Assembly (NCBI RefSeq): GCF_026460945.1
Contig: NZ_JAOVZV010000010.1
Location: 124,001-188,000, forward strand
Direction: 5' to 3'
Length of the DNA: 64,000 nt
From: Chryseobacterium luquanense
Lineage (GTDB): Bacteria > Bacteroidota > Bacteroidia > Flavobacteriales > Weeksellaceae
Of this stretch, positions 26,627-36,979 are shown one piece after another. The notes below the pieces were generated by a model. The model did not search any database and was not told the DNA's origin. It worked only from the letters and a program-made list of their open reading frames with translations. The first letter of the stretch is position 1; every line of letters starts with the position of its first letter. A program made the position numbers and the translations under genes.

Positions 26627-27643
26627 ATGTCAGATCAGTCATTACAAACTTTAGGAGAATTTCTTATTGATAAACAGGAAGATTTCCAGTATTCTACGGG
26701 AGAATTTTCACGTCTTCTGAGTGCAATAAGATTAGCTTCAAAAGTTGTAAACAGAGAAGTAAACAAAGCAGGAATTGTAGATATTACAGGTGCTGCAGGA
26801 AACCAGAATATTCAAGGTGAAGAACAGCAGAAGCTAGATGTTATTGCCAATGATATTTTTATCACAGCACTATCTCAGAGAGAGGTTGTCTGCGGAATTG
26901 CTTCTGAAGAGAATGACGATTTTATTGATATTAAATGTGGTGAAAACGGTCATTTGAGTAAATATGTGGTTTTAATAGATCCGCTTGATGGCTCTTCAAA
27001 TATTGATGTAAACGTTTCTGTAGGAACAATTTTTTCAATTTACAGAAGGGTTACAGAGCCTGGAACTCCGGTTCAGCTTGAAGATTTTTTACAAAAAGGG
27101 ATTAATCAGATTGCAGCAGGTTATGTTATTTATGGGTCTTCTACAATGATTGTTTACACTACTGGAAACGGAGTAAACGGATTTACACTTGATCCGTCTT
27201 TAGGAACATATTATCTTTCTCATCCGAATATGACTTTCCCGAAAACAGGGAAAATTTATTCAATCAACGAAGGGAATTATATCAAATTTCCTCAAGGTGT
27301 AAAAAATTATCTTAAATATTGTCAGATGGAAGAAGGAGATCGTCCTTATACATCAAGATATATTGGTTCGTTAGTTGCCGATTTCCACAGAAATATGTTG
27401 AAAGGAGGTATTTATATTTATCCATCTTACGGTCAGTCTCCTAACGGAAAATTGAGATTGTTGTATGAATGTAATCCGATGGCATTTTTGGCTGAGCAAG
27501 CGGGTGGAAAAGCTACAGACGGATTCAGGAGAATTATGGAGGTAGAACCTACCGAATTGCATCAAAGGATTCCGTTTTTTGCTGGGAGTATTGATATGGT
27601 AGAAAAGGCAGAAGAATTTATGCGAATTGACAGCGTAAAATAA
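26627..27643 (+). CDS. fbp: Class I fructose-1,6-bisphosphatase
   Basis: 338 residues, the usual class I length. The metal site [14 protein letters not shown], the GIASEEND block and the substrate region [16 protein letters not shown] are clear. It hydrolyses fructose 1,6-bisphosphate in gluconeogenesis. The menC start codon follows its stop with no gap, so the two are cotranscribed. Confidence 0.96.
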   Translation: MSDQSLQTLGEFLIDKQEDFQYSTGEFSRLLSAIRLASKVVNREVNKAGIVDITGAAGNQNIQGEEQQKLDVIANDIFITALSQREVVCGIASEENDDFIDIKCGENGHLSKYVVLIDPLDGSSNIDVNVSVGTIFSIYRRVTEPGTPVQLEDFLQKGINQIAAGYVIYGSSTMIVYTTGNGVNGFTLDPSLGTYYLSHPNMTFPKTGKIYSINEGNYIKFPQGVKNYLKYCQMEEGDRPYTSRYIGSLVADFHRNMLKGGIYIYPSYGQSPNGKLRLLYECNPMAFLAEQAGGKATDGFRRIMEVEPTELHQRIPFFAGSIDMVEKAEEFMRIDSVK

Positions 27644-28648
27644 ATGATAGCAGAATATTACAAATATTTATTAAAATTCAAACGCCCGAGTGGAACATCT
27701 CGCGGCGTTTTGCTTGAAAAAGAGACTTTTATTCTTGAAATTTTTCAGGATGATAAAAAAGGAGTAGGAGAATGTGCAATTTTCAGAGGATTAAGTTTTG
27801 ATGATAAACCTGATTATGAAGAAAAACTGCAATGGCTTTGTGAAAATATTAATCGAGATTCTGAATATTTAAAGGATGAATTAAAAGAATTTCCATCAAT
27901 TTGGTTTGGTTATGAGCAGGCTGTTTTAAATTTTAAAAATGGCAAAAATCTTTATTTTTCAAGTGAATTTACTGAAGGAAAAACTCCGATCATTATTAAT
28001 GGATTGATTTGGATGGGAGATATTGATTTTATGGAAGAACAGATTCAGGAAAAACTGGATCAAGGTTTTCATTGTATTAAACTTAAAATCGGTGTCGATT
28101 GGAAATCAGAACATCAAATTCTTCAAAAATTAAGACATAAATTTTCAAAAAATCAGCTCGAGCTTCGGGTTGATGCGAATGGAGGTTTCACTAAAGATGA
28201 AGCTAAGGTTGTTTTACAGCAATTGGCAGATTTAGATATCCATTCAATTGAGCAACCCATAAAAGCTGGAAACTGGAATGATATGGCAGATCTATGTGCA
28301 GAAACTCCAACTCCAATTGCATTAGATGAAGAATTAATAGGGATAATTGATTTTAGTGAAAAGAAAAAGCTTTTAGAAACAATAAAACCACAATATATTA
28401 TTTTAAAACCGGCTTTGGTTGGAGGTTTTTCAGGTTGTGATGAATGGATATCTCAAGCTGAACAACAAAATATCGGTTGGTGGATTACTTCAGCTTTGGA
28501 AAGTAATATTGGGTTGAATGCTATCGCGCAATACACATTTACAAAATGTAATCAAATGCCTCAAGGTTTAGGAACTGGGAGTTTGTTTACCAATAATTTC
28601 AAGAGCTTTTTAGAACTTAAAGGTGAGAAACTTTTTTACAAAAGCTAG
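27644..28648 (+). CDS. menC: o-Succinylbenzoate synthase (enolase superfamily)
   Basis: 334 residues, muconate-lactonising/enolase superfamily. Catalytic KLKIG lysine, metal ligands in RVDANGG, IEQPI and ALDEEL, the second lysine in ILKPAL, and SALESNIGLNAIA. The pattern INGLIWMG and the WWITSALESN segment fit MenC better than dipeptide epimerase. It dehydrates SHCHC in menaquinone synthesis. An isochorismate synthase and a MenI-like thioesterase are elsewhere in the window, which supports the call. It starts immediately after fbp. Confidence 0.85.
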   Translation: MIAEYYKYLLKFKRPSGTSRGVLLEKETFILEIFQDDKKGVGECAIFRGLSFDDKPDYEEKLQWLCENINRDSEYLKDELKEFPSIWFGYEQAVLNFKNGKNLYFSSEFTEGKTPIIINGLIWMGDIDFMEEQIQEKLDQGFHCIKLKIGVDWKSEHQILQKLRHKFSKNQLELRVDANGGFTKDEAKVVLQQLADLDIHSIEQPIKAGNWNDMADLCAETPTPIALDEELIGIIDFSEKKKLLETIKPQYIILKPALVGGFSGCDEWISQAEQQNIGWWITSALESNIGLNAIAQYTFTKCNQMPQGLGTGSLFTNNFKSFLELKGEKLFYKS

Positions 28649-28835
28649 TCGGATTAAATTATACCGTCAATGAAAATTGCTTTCTTAATATATTCAATAA
28701 TATAAGACAGCTGTTTTTTAATCTGTTTCATGGTGATTTGATGTCTAATTTTTCTACAGTAAAGATCGTTAATTATTTTCAATTCTGTGTGAATTTAGTC
28801 TTAAATATTCATTTTCATACCATCTTAAATTTTCC

Positions 28836-28843
28836 TAAATTTG
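28836..28843 (+). promoter_or_regulatory. -7 box before glnS
   Basis: TAAATTTG 40 bases before the glnS start; no clear TTG -33 element. Confidence 0.4.
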
Positions 28844-28882
28844 CAAATTGTTGTATAATACGACATTTTAAAGCGAATTTTA

Positions 28883-30556
28883 ATGGAAGAAGAAAAAAAA
28901 TCTCTCAATTTTATTGAGCAAATTATAGAAGATGATTTGGCAAACGGTCTGAAAAACGATCAGATCCGTTTCCGTTTTCCGCCTGAACCCAACGGTTATC
29001 TGCATGTAGGTCATACAAAAGCGATCTGCATCAACTTCGGTTTGGGTGAAAAATACAATGCTCCCGTAAACCTTCGTTTCGACGATACGAACCCTGAAAA
29101 AGAAGAGCAGGAATTCGTAGATTCTATCATGAAAGACGTTGAATGGTTGGGTTTCAAATGGGATAAAGTCTTGTATGCATCCGATTACTTCCAGCAGCTT
29201 TATGATTGGGCAGTTCAGTTAATTAAAGAAGGAAAAGCTTATGTTGATGAGCAACCGTCTGAAATTATTACCGAACAAAGAAAAAATCCTGCAGAACCGG
29301 GAATTGAATCTCCATTCAGAAACCGTCCTGTTGAAGAGTCTTTAGATTTATTTGAAAAGATGAAAAACGGGGAATTCGAAAGTGGTTCAATGTCTCTTCG
29401 TGCAAAAATCGACATGGTTTCACCAAATATGAATATGCGTGACCCTGTGATGTACAGAATTTTGAATAAACCTCACCACAGAACCGGTACAGCATGGAAA
29501 ATCTACCCGATGTACGACTGGGCTCATGGTGAATCTGATTATATCGAACAAATTTCACACTCGCTTTGCTCTTTAGAGTTTGAAAACCACAGACCTTTGT
29601 ACAATTGGTATTTAGATCAGGTTTATGAAAAAGGAAGGGTTAAAAACAAGCAAAGAGAATTTGCCAGGATGAACGTTTCTTATATGATTACTTCCAAAAG
29701 AAAACTACAAAGGCTGATTGCTGAAAATGTAGTCAATGGTTGGGACGATCCGAGAATGCCTACGATTTCAGGTATGCGTAGAAAAGGTTTTACAGCTACA
29801 GCTATCAGAAATTTCATTGATAAAGTTGGCGTTGCAAAAAGAGAAAATTTAATTGAGATTCAATTGTTAGATTTCTGCGTTCGTGAAGATTTAAATAAGA
29901 TTGCAAAGCGTGTAATGGCGGTTATAGACCCTATTAAATTGGTCATTGAAAACTATCCGGAAGGTCAGGAAGAATGGTTAACTACCGAAAATAATAACGA
30001 GCAGGAAGATGCAGGAACGAGAGAAATTCCGTTCTCAAGAGAATTATATATTGAGCGTGAAGATTTCAAGGAAGAAGCTGGTAACAAATTCTTTAGACTA
30101 AGATTAGGAGGCGAAGTTCGTTTAAAATCTGCTTACATCATCAAAGGTGAAAGAGTAGAAAAGGACGAAAATGGAGAAATCACGACAATTTACGCATCGT
30201 ATGACGAAAAGTCTAAATCTGGAAGCGGAACTGAGGAAAGTTTAAGAAAAGTAAAAGGTACGATTCATTGGGTTTCTGCAAAACACGCAATTCCTGTAGA
30301 AGTAAGAAATTACGAGAAATTATTCACTGTGGAACAACCTGATGCAGAGAAAGATGTAGATTTCTTAAATTTCATTAATCCTGATTCTGTCAATATAATT
30401 CAAGGATTTGGTGAGCCTAGCTTAAAGGATGTGGCAGTTGGAGAACCTCTTCAATTCCAGAGAATTGGCTATTTCACGAAAGATCAGGATTCAACAGATA
30501 CAAATTTTGTATTCAATAGAACTGTAACGTTAAAAGACTCTTATAAGCCGGAGTAA
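28883..30556 (+). CDS. glnS: Glutaminyl-tRNA synthetase
   Basis: 557 residues, class I synthetase. FPPEPNGYLHVGHTKA carries the HIGH motif (41-44), and MITSKRKL (268-275) is the KMSKS equivalent. Two C-terminal anticodon-binding beta-barrels follow. YPMYDWAHGESDYIE and the SHSLCSLEFENHR block are typical of GlnRS rather than GluRS. It charges tRNA-Gln directly. Single gene with a terminator. Confidence 0.97.
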   Translation: MEEEKKSLNFIEQIIEDDLANGLKNDQIRFRFPPEPNGYLHVGHTKAICINFGLGEKYNAPVNLRFDDTNPEKEEQEFVDSIMKDVEWLGFKWDKVLYASDYFQQLYDWAVQLIKEGKAYVDEQPSEIITEQRKNPAEPGIESPFRNRPVEESLDLFEKMKNGEFESGSMSLRAKIDMVSPNMNMRDPVMYRILNKPHHRTGTAWKIYPMYDWAHGESDYIEQISHSLCSLEFENHRPLYNWYLDQVYEKGRVKNKQREFARMNVSYMITSKRKLQRLIAENVVNGWDDPRMPTISGMRRKGFTATAIRNFIDKVGVAKRENLIEIQLLDFCVREDLNKIAKRVMAVIDPIKLVIENYPEGQEEWLTTENNNEQEDAGTREIPFSRELYIEREDFKEEAGNKFFRLRLGGEVRLKSAYIIKGERVEKDENGEITTIYASYDEKSKSGSGTEESLRKVKGTIHWVSAKHAIPVEVRNYEKLFTVEQPDAEKDVDFLNFINPDSVNIIQGFGEPSLKDVAVGEPLQFQRIGYFTKDQDSTDTNFVFNRTVTLKDSYKPE

Positions 30557-30580
30557 AAATTTATTTATACCATATAAATG

Positions 30581-30615
30581 AAACAGGGCTTAATTTTTTA
30601 AGTCCTGTTTTTTTT
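30581..30615 (+). terminator. Rho-independent terminator after glnS
   Basis: AACAGGGCTTAA / TTAAGTCCTGTT stem with one G-T pair, then eight or more T. Confidence 0.88.
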
Positions 30616-30718
30616 CGTCAATTCGAGTATTTTTCGAAACGAAATGAAGAAAAATGTATCGAGAAACAATAATATAAACTAATTGGGATAAAACTCAACA
30701 ACTTCTCAATACGTTTTT
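30616..30718. repeat. Imperfect inverted repeat (possible interspersed element)
   Basis: AAAAATGTATCGAGAA (30650-30665) and TTCTCAATACGTTTTT (30703-30718) are complementary with a few mismatches. The left part continues outward as TCAATTCGAGTATTTTTCG. The layout recalls Chryseobacterium intergenic elements from memory; no coding potential is seen. Confidence 0.45.
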
Positions 30719-30770
30719 TTAAATCTATTCTAAGTGACGATGTTAATTTAATTATCAAATATCAGAAATT

Positions 30771-32000
30771 GTGAAACTTATACATCTATATACCAACTCA
30801 TTCAAAGGACTTTCGAAAGAAAGTTGGATGCTCGCGTTGGTAATGCTCATCAACCGTGCAGGTTCGATGGTACTTCCTTTTTTGGGAGTTTATATGACTG
30901 CACATTTAAAATTCAGTATAGAAAATACTGGAATTGTTCTAAGCTTTTTCGGAATTGGTTCCGTAATCGGTTCGTGGCTTGGTGGATTCATCACCGACAG
31001 AATTGGGGAATATAAAGTTCAATATATTAGCTTATTATTGAGCGTTCCTTTATTTTGTTTAATTCCAATTTTCAAAACTGAAGTTGGAGTTGCTGCTATT
31101 ATTTTATTGCAAAGTATTGTAAGCGATGCGTTTCGTCCTGCGAATTCAGTGGCAATCACAAAATATGCAAAGCCGGAAAATATTACAAGAGCTTTTTCAT
31201 TAAATAGGATGGCAGTCAATTTAGGATTTTCCATCGGTCCGGCTTTGGGTGGGATTTTATCTGCAATTTCGTACGATTTTTTGTTTTACTCCAATGCTTT
31301 GGCAGCTTTAGCAGCGGGGATTTTATATATCATTTTCTTTAGAAAACGAAACAAGTTAGCCAAATTAAAAGCTAGAAAAATAACAGAAGTGGTTGAAATA
31401 AAAAAAGAAAACTCTCCGTATCGAGATGGTAAATTTCTTGTTTATTGTTTTTTATGTATGTTGTTTGCGATATGTTTCTTTCAGCTATTCAGTACGTTGA
31501 CTATTTTTTATAAAGACACAGCACAGTTAAGCCAGCAAAATATAGGTTATCTTTTGGGATATAGTGGCTTCATCGTGGTTTTACTTGAAATGGGATTGGT
31601 TCAGGTTGCCGAAAAGTATTTAAATTTAGCCCGAACAATGTTTTTTGGAACTTTCATTTGCGGTCTATCTTACGCCATGCTTGGTTTCGATTACAGCATT
31701 TTAACATTGGTATTTTCGATGACTTTATTATCAGTGGGAGAAATTTGGGCGCTGCCATTTATGTCGACAATTACGGCTTTACGCTCAGGTAAAAACAACA
31801 AAGGAGCTTACATGGGTTTGAACGGGATTTCTTTTTCAATCGCCTTTATTGTAACCCCTTATTTGGGAACTTTAATTGCCGATAAATTAGGATTCACAAT
31901 TCTTTGGATCGGAACAGGAATTGTGGCAACCGGAATTGCTATAGCTTTTTATTTTATTGTTCCCTGGATGATTAAAGACAGAAAAGAAATACTAGAATAA
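30771..32000 (+). CDS. MFS transporter
   Basis: 409 residues, about 12 membrane helices. The GTG start at 30771 is used because the N-terminal LYTNSFKGLSKESWMLALVM aligns with typical starts of this group; the first internal ATG would cut into helix 1. GGFITDRIGEYKV between helices 2 and 3 is the MFS loop motif. The substrate is unknown; drug or metabolite export is possible. Confidence 0.85.
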   Translation: MKLIHLYTNSFKGLSKESWMLALVMLINRAGSMVLPFLGVYMTAHLKFSIENTGIVLSFFGIGSVIGSWLGGFITDRIGEYKVQYISLLLSVPLFCLIPIFKTEVGVAAIILLQSIVSDAFRPANSVAITKYAKPENITRAFSLNRMAVNLGFSIGPALGGILSAISYDFLFYSNALAALAAGILYIIFFRKRNKLAKLKARKITEVVEIKKENSPYRDGKFLVYCFLCMLFAICFFQLFSTLTIFYKDTAQLSQQNIGYLLGYSGFIVVLLEMGLVQVAEKYLNLARTMFFGTFICGLSYAMLGFDYSILTLVFSMTLLSVGEIWALPFMSTITALRSGKNNKGAYMGLNGISFSIAFIVTPYLGTLIADKLGFTILWIGTGIVATGIAIAFYFIVPWMIKDRKEILE

Positions 32001-32016
32001 CCCTTGAAATATATTG

Positions 32017-32043
32017 AAAAAGCTGCAAATCTGCGGCTTTTTT
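32017..32043 (+). terminator. Rho-independent terminator after the MFS gene
   Basis: AAAAAGCTGC / GCGGCTTTTT, one G-T pair, six-base loop. Confidence 0.82.
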
Positions 32044-32116
32044 AATTAAAACTTAATATTCACAAAATTTAATTTGTAGTGAATAAAGAAAGTACAATTT
32101 TTGCATAGCAACACCA

Positions 32117-34147
32117 ATGGCAAAATTATACTTCCTCATTTCCTTATTTTCCGCATCATTTTTATTTTCTCAAAAAAGAGATACTGCAACTTTGATTTCT
32201 GAAGTAAAAATAGATGCCTATAAAAAACCGACAACATTTATTTCATCTACCAAATCGGTTTCGGTAATTTCTAAAAATTTATTAAATCAAAATACCTCCG
32301 AAAGAATGCTTGAATCTATCAATCAGATTGCAGGGGCAAGAATGGAAGAGCGTTCACCGGGAAGTTATAGAATTTCTCTTCGTGGAAGTACTTTAAGGTC
32401 ACCTTTCGGTGTTCGGAATGTAAAAGTTTATCTTGATGACTTTATTTTATCTGATGCTTCCGGAAATACTTATTTCAATGTTGTTTCTCCCGAACTTATT
32501 GACAGAATGGAAATTTACAAAGGTCCTGAAAGTGGAGATTACGGTGCAGTTACAGGCGGAACGATCCTTTTAAAAACGAAGAGTACAGATAATCTTCATG
32601 CGAATTTATCGGTGGGAAGTTATGGAACATTTAATCAAAGTTTTGATTTTTCAAAGCAAGTGGGAAAACACTTTCTGGAAGTTTTCCAAAATTATTATCA
32701 AACGGATTCTTATCGTGAACAGTCAAAAGTTCAGAGGAAACAAATTTTCTTAAAAGATAATTTTCAGTATTCTGAAAAAGGATTATTGAAAGGAATATTG
32801 ATGTATTCTGATCTCGATTATCAAACTCCGGGCGGACTGACTTTAGAGCAAATGAATTTCAACAGAAAACTGGCGAGACCCAAAACAGCGACAGTTCCGG
32901 GAGCTCAGGAACAGGATGCAGGAATCAGAAATAAAATGGTTTTAGCAGGACTTTCAAATGAATATCAGTTTAATCAAAATTTCTCGCATTTTCTTTTAGT
33001 TCAGGGTTCTTATGTCGATTTTGAAAATCCATTTATCACCAATTTTGAAAATCGGTTTGAAAAGAATTTTGCTTTGAGAACGCATTTTAATTATGAAAAA
33101 AGCTGGGACAAAATTTCTTTAGCTTACCGATTTGGTTTTGAAGGCGGAATTAATGATATTTTAATTAAAAATTACGATAACAATAGAGGAATTGAAGGTA
33201 ATCCGCAGAATTTTGATCAATTGAAAAATATTTCAGGATTCTATTTTCTTTCCCAAAAATTGAATTTTAATGGAAAGCTTTTTACAGATGTTTCTATTAG
33301 CTTAAATTCAAATTCTTACGATTGGGAAAGGCGTTATCCAGGGAACGAAAACGGCAATATTCATTTCAAAAATCAATGGCTTCCCAATTTTGGAGTAAAT
33401 TATTTATTAGGAAAAGGTTTTTCGGCGAGAGGCAAAATTGGAAAAGGAAATTCGGCACCTACGAGTGAAGAAATCCGTTCTTCAACGCAGCAATTTAATC
33501 AAAATTTAAGTCCGGAATATGGCTTGAATAAAGAAGTCGGAATCCGAAAACAGTTTGGAAATTTTATTTTTATAGAAGGTAGTTATTTTGATTTTCGCAT
33601 GAAAGATGCAATTGTAAGAAGGCAAAATGAAGCCGGACAAGAATTTTTCGTCAATTCAGGAGAGACAGTTCAAAAAGGGGTAGAGTTTCTTTTAGAATCG
33701 AAAAATTTTAATCTCAAAAATGATTTTTTTAGTCATTTTAAATTCAGATTTTCAGGAAGCTTTTATGATTTTAAATTTAAAAATTATCAGCAAAACCAAA
33801 ACGATTTTTCCGGAAATGATTTAACGGGAGTTCCAAAAACAACAATAAATAGTTTACTAAATTTTACTTTTTTCAAAAAGTTAAATGTTGATTATTCTCA
33901 TTTTTACACTTCAAAAATGCCTTTGAATGACGCCAATTCTGTTTGGTCAGAATCAAATTTAATTGGAAATATTCAGTTCAGATTTCCGTTAGACTTTGAA
34001 AAAACGAAGGTTAATCTATATCTTCAAATTCAGAATTTGTATAATGAAGATTATGTTTTAGGTTTTGATGTTAACGCTTTTGGAAACCGATATTACAATC
34101 CAGCTGCAAAAAGAATTTTCGTTTTGGGAATGAAGGTTGATTTTTAA
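32117..34147 (+). CDS. TonB-dependent outer-membrane receptor
   Basis: 676 residues. A signal peptide ends near FLFSQ (about 19). The plug domain (about 40-150) contains RSPFGVRNVKVYLDD and GPESGDYGAVTGG; the remaining strands build the barrel, closing with FVLGMKVDF. There is no N-terminal carboxypeptidase-like domain of SusC type. The ligand is unknown; siderophore or vitamin uptake are the usual roles. The convergent S41 protease gene begins six bases after its stop. Confidence 0.9.
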   Translation: MAKLYFLISLFSASFLFSQKRDTATLISEVKIDAYKKPTTFISSTKSVSVISKNLLNQNTSERMLESINQIAGARMEERSPGSYRISLRGSTLRSPFGVRNVKVYLDDFILSDASGNTYFNVVSPELIDRMEIYKGPESGDYGAVTGGTILLKTKSTDNLHANLSVGSYGTFNQSFDFSKQVGKHFLEVFQNYYQTDSYREQSKVQRKQIFLKDNFQYSEKGLLKGILMYSDLDYQTPGGLTLEQMNFNRKLARPKTATVPGAQEQDAGIRNKMVLAGLSNEYQFNQNFSHFLLVQGSYVDFENPFITNFENRFEKNFALRTHFNYEKSWDKISLAYRFGFEGGINDILIKNYDNNRGIEGNPQNFDQLKNISGFYFLSQKLNFNGKLFTDVSISLNSNSYDWERRYPGNENGNIHFKNQWLPNFGVNYLLGKGFSARGKIGKGNSAPTSEEIRSSTQQFNQNLSPEYGLNKEVGIRKQFGNFIFIEGSYFDFRMKDAIVRRQNEAGQEFFVNSGETVQKGVEFLLESKNFNLKNDFFSHFKFRFSGSFYDFKFKNYQQNQNDFSGNDLTGVPKTTINSLLNFTFFKKLNVDYSHFYTSKMPLNDANSVWSESNLIGNIQFRFPLDFEKTKVNLYLQIQNLYNEDYVLGFDVNAFGNRYYNPAAKRIFVLGMKVDF

Positions 34148-34153
34148 TTGCTA

Positions 34154-35146
34154 CTATTTATTATCGATAAACTCAAATGTTTTTTTCAGGTAAGTTTCAT
34201 TAGTTTTTACCTCATCTGTTGATTTTTCGATGGAGATATCCGGAGAAATTCCTTCCCCGATTTTCGTGTATTCTTTACCTGTTCTGTCAACAATATTTCC
34301 GATAGTAAGTACAAGAAAAGATCCGTCGGATAATTTATATTCCTGATTTCCGGATGTTAAACCTTGGGTATTTGTCCCGATTATTTTAGTATTTTTTTGC
34401 CCTACGAATGCAGCGGTAATAAATTCGGCTGAACTTCCTGTTACTTTATTTACCAATATTGCGACTGGTTTTTTTATAGGTTTGGGTTCTTTTTGTGTCA
34501 ACTGGAATAATTGTGTTGCTGTAGAACCTTCATAAAATCTACCTTTTTTATAATTGTAATATTCGATTTTGCCTTCAGCATCTTTTGTACCCACTACATT
34601 TTTGTTATCTAGAAATGGCGCAATCGCAGCATACATCGGATAAAGCATTCCTCCGAAGTTTCCTCTCAAGTCAATAATCCAACCTTTTGGATTATGCTTT
34701 TGGAGGTCATTAACTTTCGCATAAAAAGTATTGATGTATAAATTCCAATCACCTTTGTTAAAAGATCCAATATCGGGTAAACTGATGTATGCATATTGGT
34801 TTTCAAGAAGTTCACTTTTAATTACGGGGAATTCCTGTCCGGTAGCTTTATAGCCTAAAGTATAAGCTTTTACCACATTTTCGGGATAAAAATTAGAATG
34901 TGAATCATTTAAAGAACTTAATGCATTTTTTATAGCGGGATAAGTTTCTTTAATCGTTTTTGCCTTTGATGACTCGGTTAAAGTTTTAGCAAATATATCT
35001 TCCCAATTCAGTTTACCTTTATTGACAGATTTATTTTTCATGATCTTTAATGCCTGAGTAACATAAACTTTAATGCTATCTGATTGCGCAAAAGTTTGAA
35101 TTGAAAAAAAAGTCGTAATGAAAGTAAAAATAATCAGCTTTTTCAT
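34154..35146 (-). CDS. Exported S41 family peptidase
   Basis: 330 residues. The signal peptide ends at FAQ (21). The S41 core has IIDLRGNFGG (157-166) and the catalytic segment NKVTGSSAEF (nucleophile probably Ser238), with GTNTQGLTSG after it. No PDZ domain is present, so it resembles the short tricorn/CtpB-like S41 proteins of Bacteroidota. It probably cleaves proteins or peptides in the periplasm. The bacillithiol-type reductase gene is upstream on the same strand, 39 bases away. Confidence 0.87.
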   Translation of the reverse strand: MKKLIIFTFITTFFSIQTFAQSDSIKVYVTQALKIMKNKSVNKGKLNWEDIFAKTLTESSKAKTIKETYPAIKNALSSLNDSHSNFYPENVVKAYTLGYKATGQEFPVIKSELLENQYAYISLPDIGSFNKGDWNLYINTFYAKVNDLQKHNPKGWIIDLRGNFGGMLYPMYAAIAPFLDNKNVVGTKDAEGKIEYYNYKKGRFYEGSTATQLFQLTQKEPKPIKKPVAILVNKVTGSSAEFITAAFVGQKNTKIIGTNTQGLTSGNQEYKLSDGSFLVLTIGNIVDRTGKEYTKIGEGISPDISIEKSTDEVKTNETYLKKTFEFIDNK

Positions 35147-35185
35147 AGTAGAATTTAAGTATCTAAAAATAAAACTATTTTATTA

Positions 35186-36169
35186 TTAAATTTTTCTTGA
35201 ATGATGATTTTTGGAAATAATATTTTTGATAATAATTTCCGCATGAATTCTGGAATTCTCTATAAACCAAAGGTGCGTGTCTTTCCCGCCACAAACTACG
35301 CCCGCTAAATATAAATTCGGAACATTGGTTTCCATTGTTTCTTCATTATAAAATGGTTTTAGGCAATCTCCTTGTAAGTTAATTCCTGAGTTTTTAAGAA
35401 AATCAAAATCGGGAAGATAACCCGTCATTGCCAAAACAAAATCATTTTCAATCTCATTAATTTTCCCGTTTTCATCTTTAAAAATCACAGAATTTGCTTT
35501 AATTTCAATCAGTTCAGAATTAAAATGTGCAATAATATTTCCTTCTGCAATTCTGTTTTCAATATCAGGTTTCACCCAGTATTTTACATTAGGAGCAATC
35601 TCAGAATTACGGATAATCATCGTGACTTCTGCACCTTTTCGATAGGTTTCCAAAGCTGCATCAACTGATGAATTACTTGAACCCACTACGATAATTTTTT
35701 GTTTAGCGAAAGGATAAGGCTCGGTATAATAGTGTTTAACTTTCTCAAGATTTTCACCTGGAATATTCATCAGATTCGGAATATCATAAAATCCTGTTGA
35801 GATAATGACGTTTTTTGCTAAATATTTTGATTTTGAAGTTTCAACTTCGAAAGTTTCTCCGTTTTTGGAAACCTTTAAAACTTTTTCATAAAGATTAATA
35901 TTGACGTTTTTCTGTCTTGCAATTCCCTGATAATATTCTAAAGCATCCTGTCTTCCGGGTTTTGGAGCAGTTGTAATAAACGGAATCTCGTCAATTTCCA
36001 GTTTGTCAGCCGTAGAAAAAAACTTCATGTATAAAGGATAATTGTACAAAGAATTGACAATTGTTCCTTTTTCTGTAATCAAATAATTGAGATTATTTTT
36101 TTTAGCTTCGAGAGCACAGTTCAGACCAATTGGTCCCGCTCCGATAATGAGAATGTCTAAAATTTCCAT
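35186..36169 (-). CDS. ypdA: YpdA-family putative bacillithiol disulfide reductase
   Basis: 327 residues, two-dinucleotide-binding-domain flavoprotein. FAD site GAGPIG (10-15), NAD(P)H site VVGSSNSSVDAALE (about 161-174) and the C-terminal ATG-like motif LAGVVCGGKDTHLWFIENS. The sequence lacks the CxxC of thioredoxin reductase, as in YpdA (Bdr), which reduces bacillithiol disulfide with NADPH. It implies that the organism makes bacillithiol; the bsh genes are not in the window. Confidence 0.85.
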   Translation of the reverse strand: MEILDILIIGAGPIGLNCALEAKKNNLNYLITEKGTIVNSLYNYPLYMKFFSTADKLEIDEIPFITTAPKPGRQDALEYYQGIARQKNVNINLYEKVLKVSKNGETFEVETSKSKYLAKNVIISTGFYDIPNLMNIPGENLEKVKHYYTEPYPFAKQKIIVVGSSNSSVDAALETYRKGAEVTMIIRNSEIAPNVKYWVKPDIENRIAEGNIIAHFNSELIEIKANSVIFKDENGKINEIENDFVLAMTGYLPDFDFLKNSGINLQGDCLKPFYNEETMETNVPNLYLAGVVCGGKDTHLWFIENSRIHAEIIIKNIISKNHHSRKI

Positions 36170-36343
36170 ATATCAAAAATACTAAAAAGCCTTTATGATA
36201 AATAGCAAAATAGCTATCGAAAAAACAAATGTCATCATATTTAATCTTTCTATATAAACCACTTAATCAACCAAACTCTCAGACTTTCAAATCAAAAACC
36301 TCAAAACTGGCATTCCTTTTGAACTTTTCTATAAAATTTTACT

Positions 36344-36979
36344 ATGAAAAAGGCTTTTGCAATGGTTTTAATTTTAGCAGTTTTGTCTTGTGACAAGAAA
36401 CAAGATAAAAGCCCAACCGTCTCCACAGATAATCTTAAAAGAACCAATGAGAGAAATGAAACCGAACAGGATTCATTTTCAACAGAAGTTGCGCTAAAAA
36501 AGACGAATGATGAGTTGTTGCAAGCCTTGAAAGTAGGTTATTACGATGTTTTTGCCAATTACATTCATCCTCAAAAAGGCGTCAGATTTTCAATGTATGC
36601 GTTTGTGAACAAAAGTGAAGATAAGTATTTTTCTAAAGCCGATTTTGAGAAATATTTTCTTACAAAAACTATTTTTACTTGGGGATCTCGTGATGGGTCT
36701 GGTGAAATTTATAAAGCAACAGTTGATCAATATATGAAAAAATGGGTATTTAAAAAAGATTTTACCAAATCAGAATATTCATTCAATAAATTCTTAGGTG
36801 GCGGAAATTCTCTTAATAATCTAAAAGAAACGTATCCCAATACCAATTTTACAGAAAACTATATTGCCGGTTCAGAAAAAAATAGCGGAATGGATTGGAA
36901 TGCACTTCGCTTTGTTTTTGAAGAATTTGAAGGTAAATATTATATAGTTGCCGTTATCAATGATGAGTGGACGATTTAA
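36344..36979 (+). CDS. Hypothetical lipoprotein
   Basis: 211 residues. The lipobox AVLSC places the lipidated cysteine at residue 16, followed by a charged linker rich in K, T and E. The rest (about 50-211) is a compact alpha+beta domain with no family I recognise. Asp after the Cys (CDKK) would be an inner-membrane retention signal in E. coli, but that rule is not reliable in Bacteroidota. Its stop codon abuts that of the convergent glycosyltransferase gene. Confidence 0.7.
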   Translation: MKKAFAMVLILAVLSCDKKQDKSPTVSTDNLKRTNERNETEQDSFSTEVALKKTNDELLQALKVGYYDVFANYIHPQKGVRFSMYAFVNKSEDKYFSKADFEKYFLTKTIFTWGSRDGSGEIYKATVDQYMKKWVFKKDFTKSEYSFNKFLGGGNSLNNLKETYPNTNFTENYIAGSEKNSGMDWNALRFVFEEFEGKYYIVAVINDEWTI

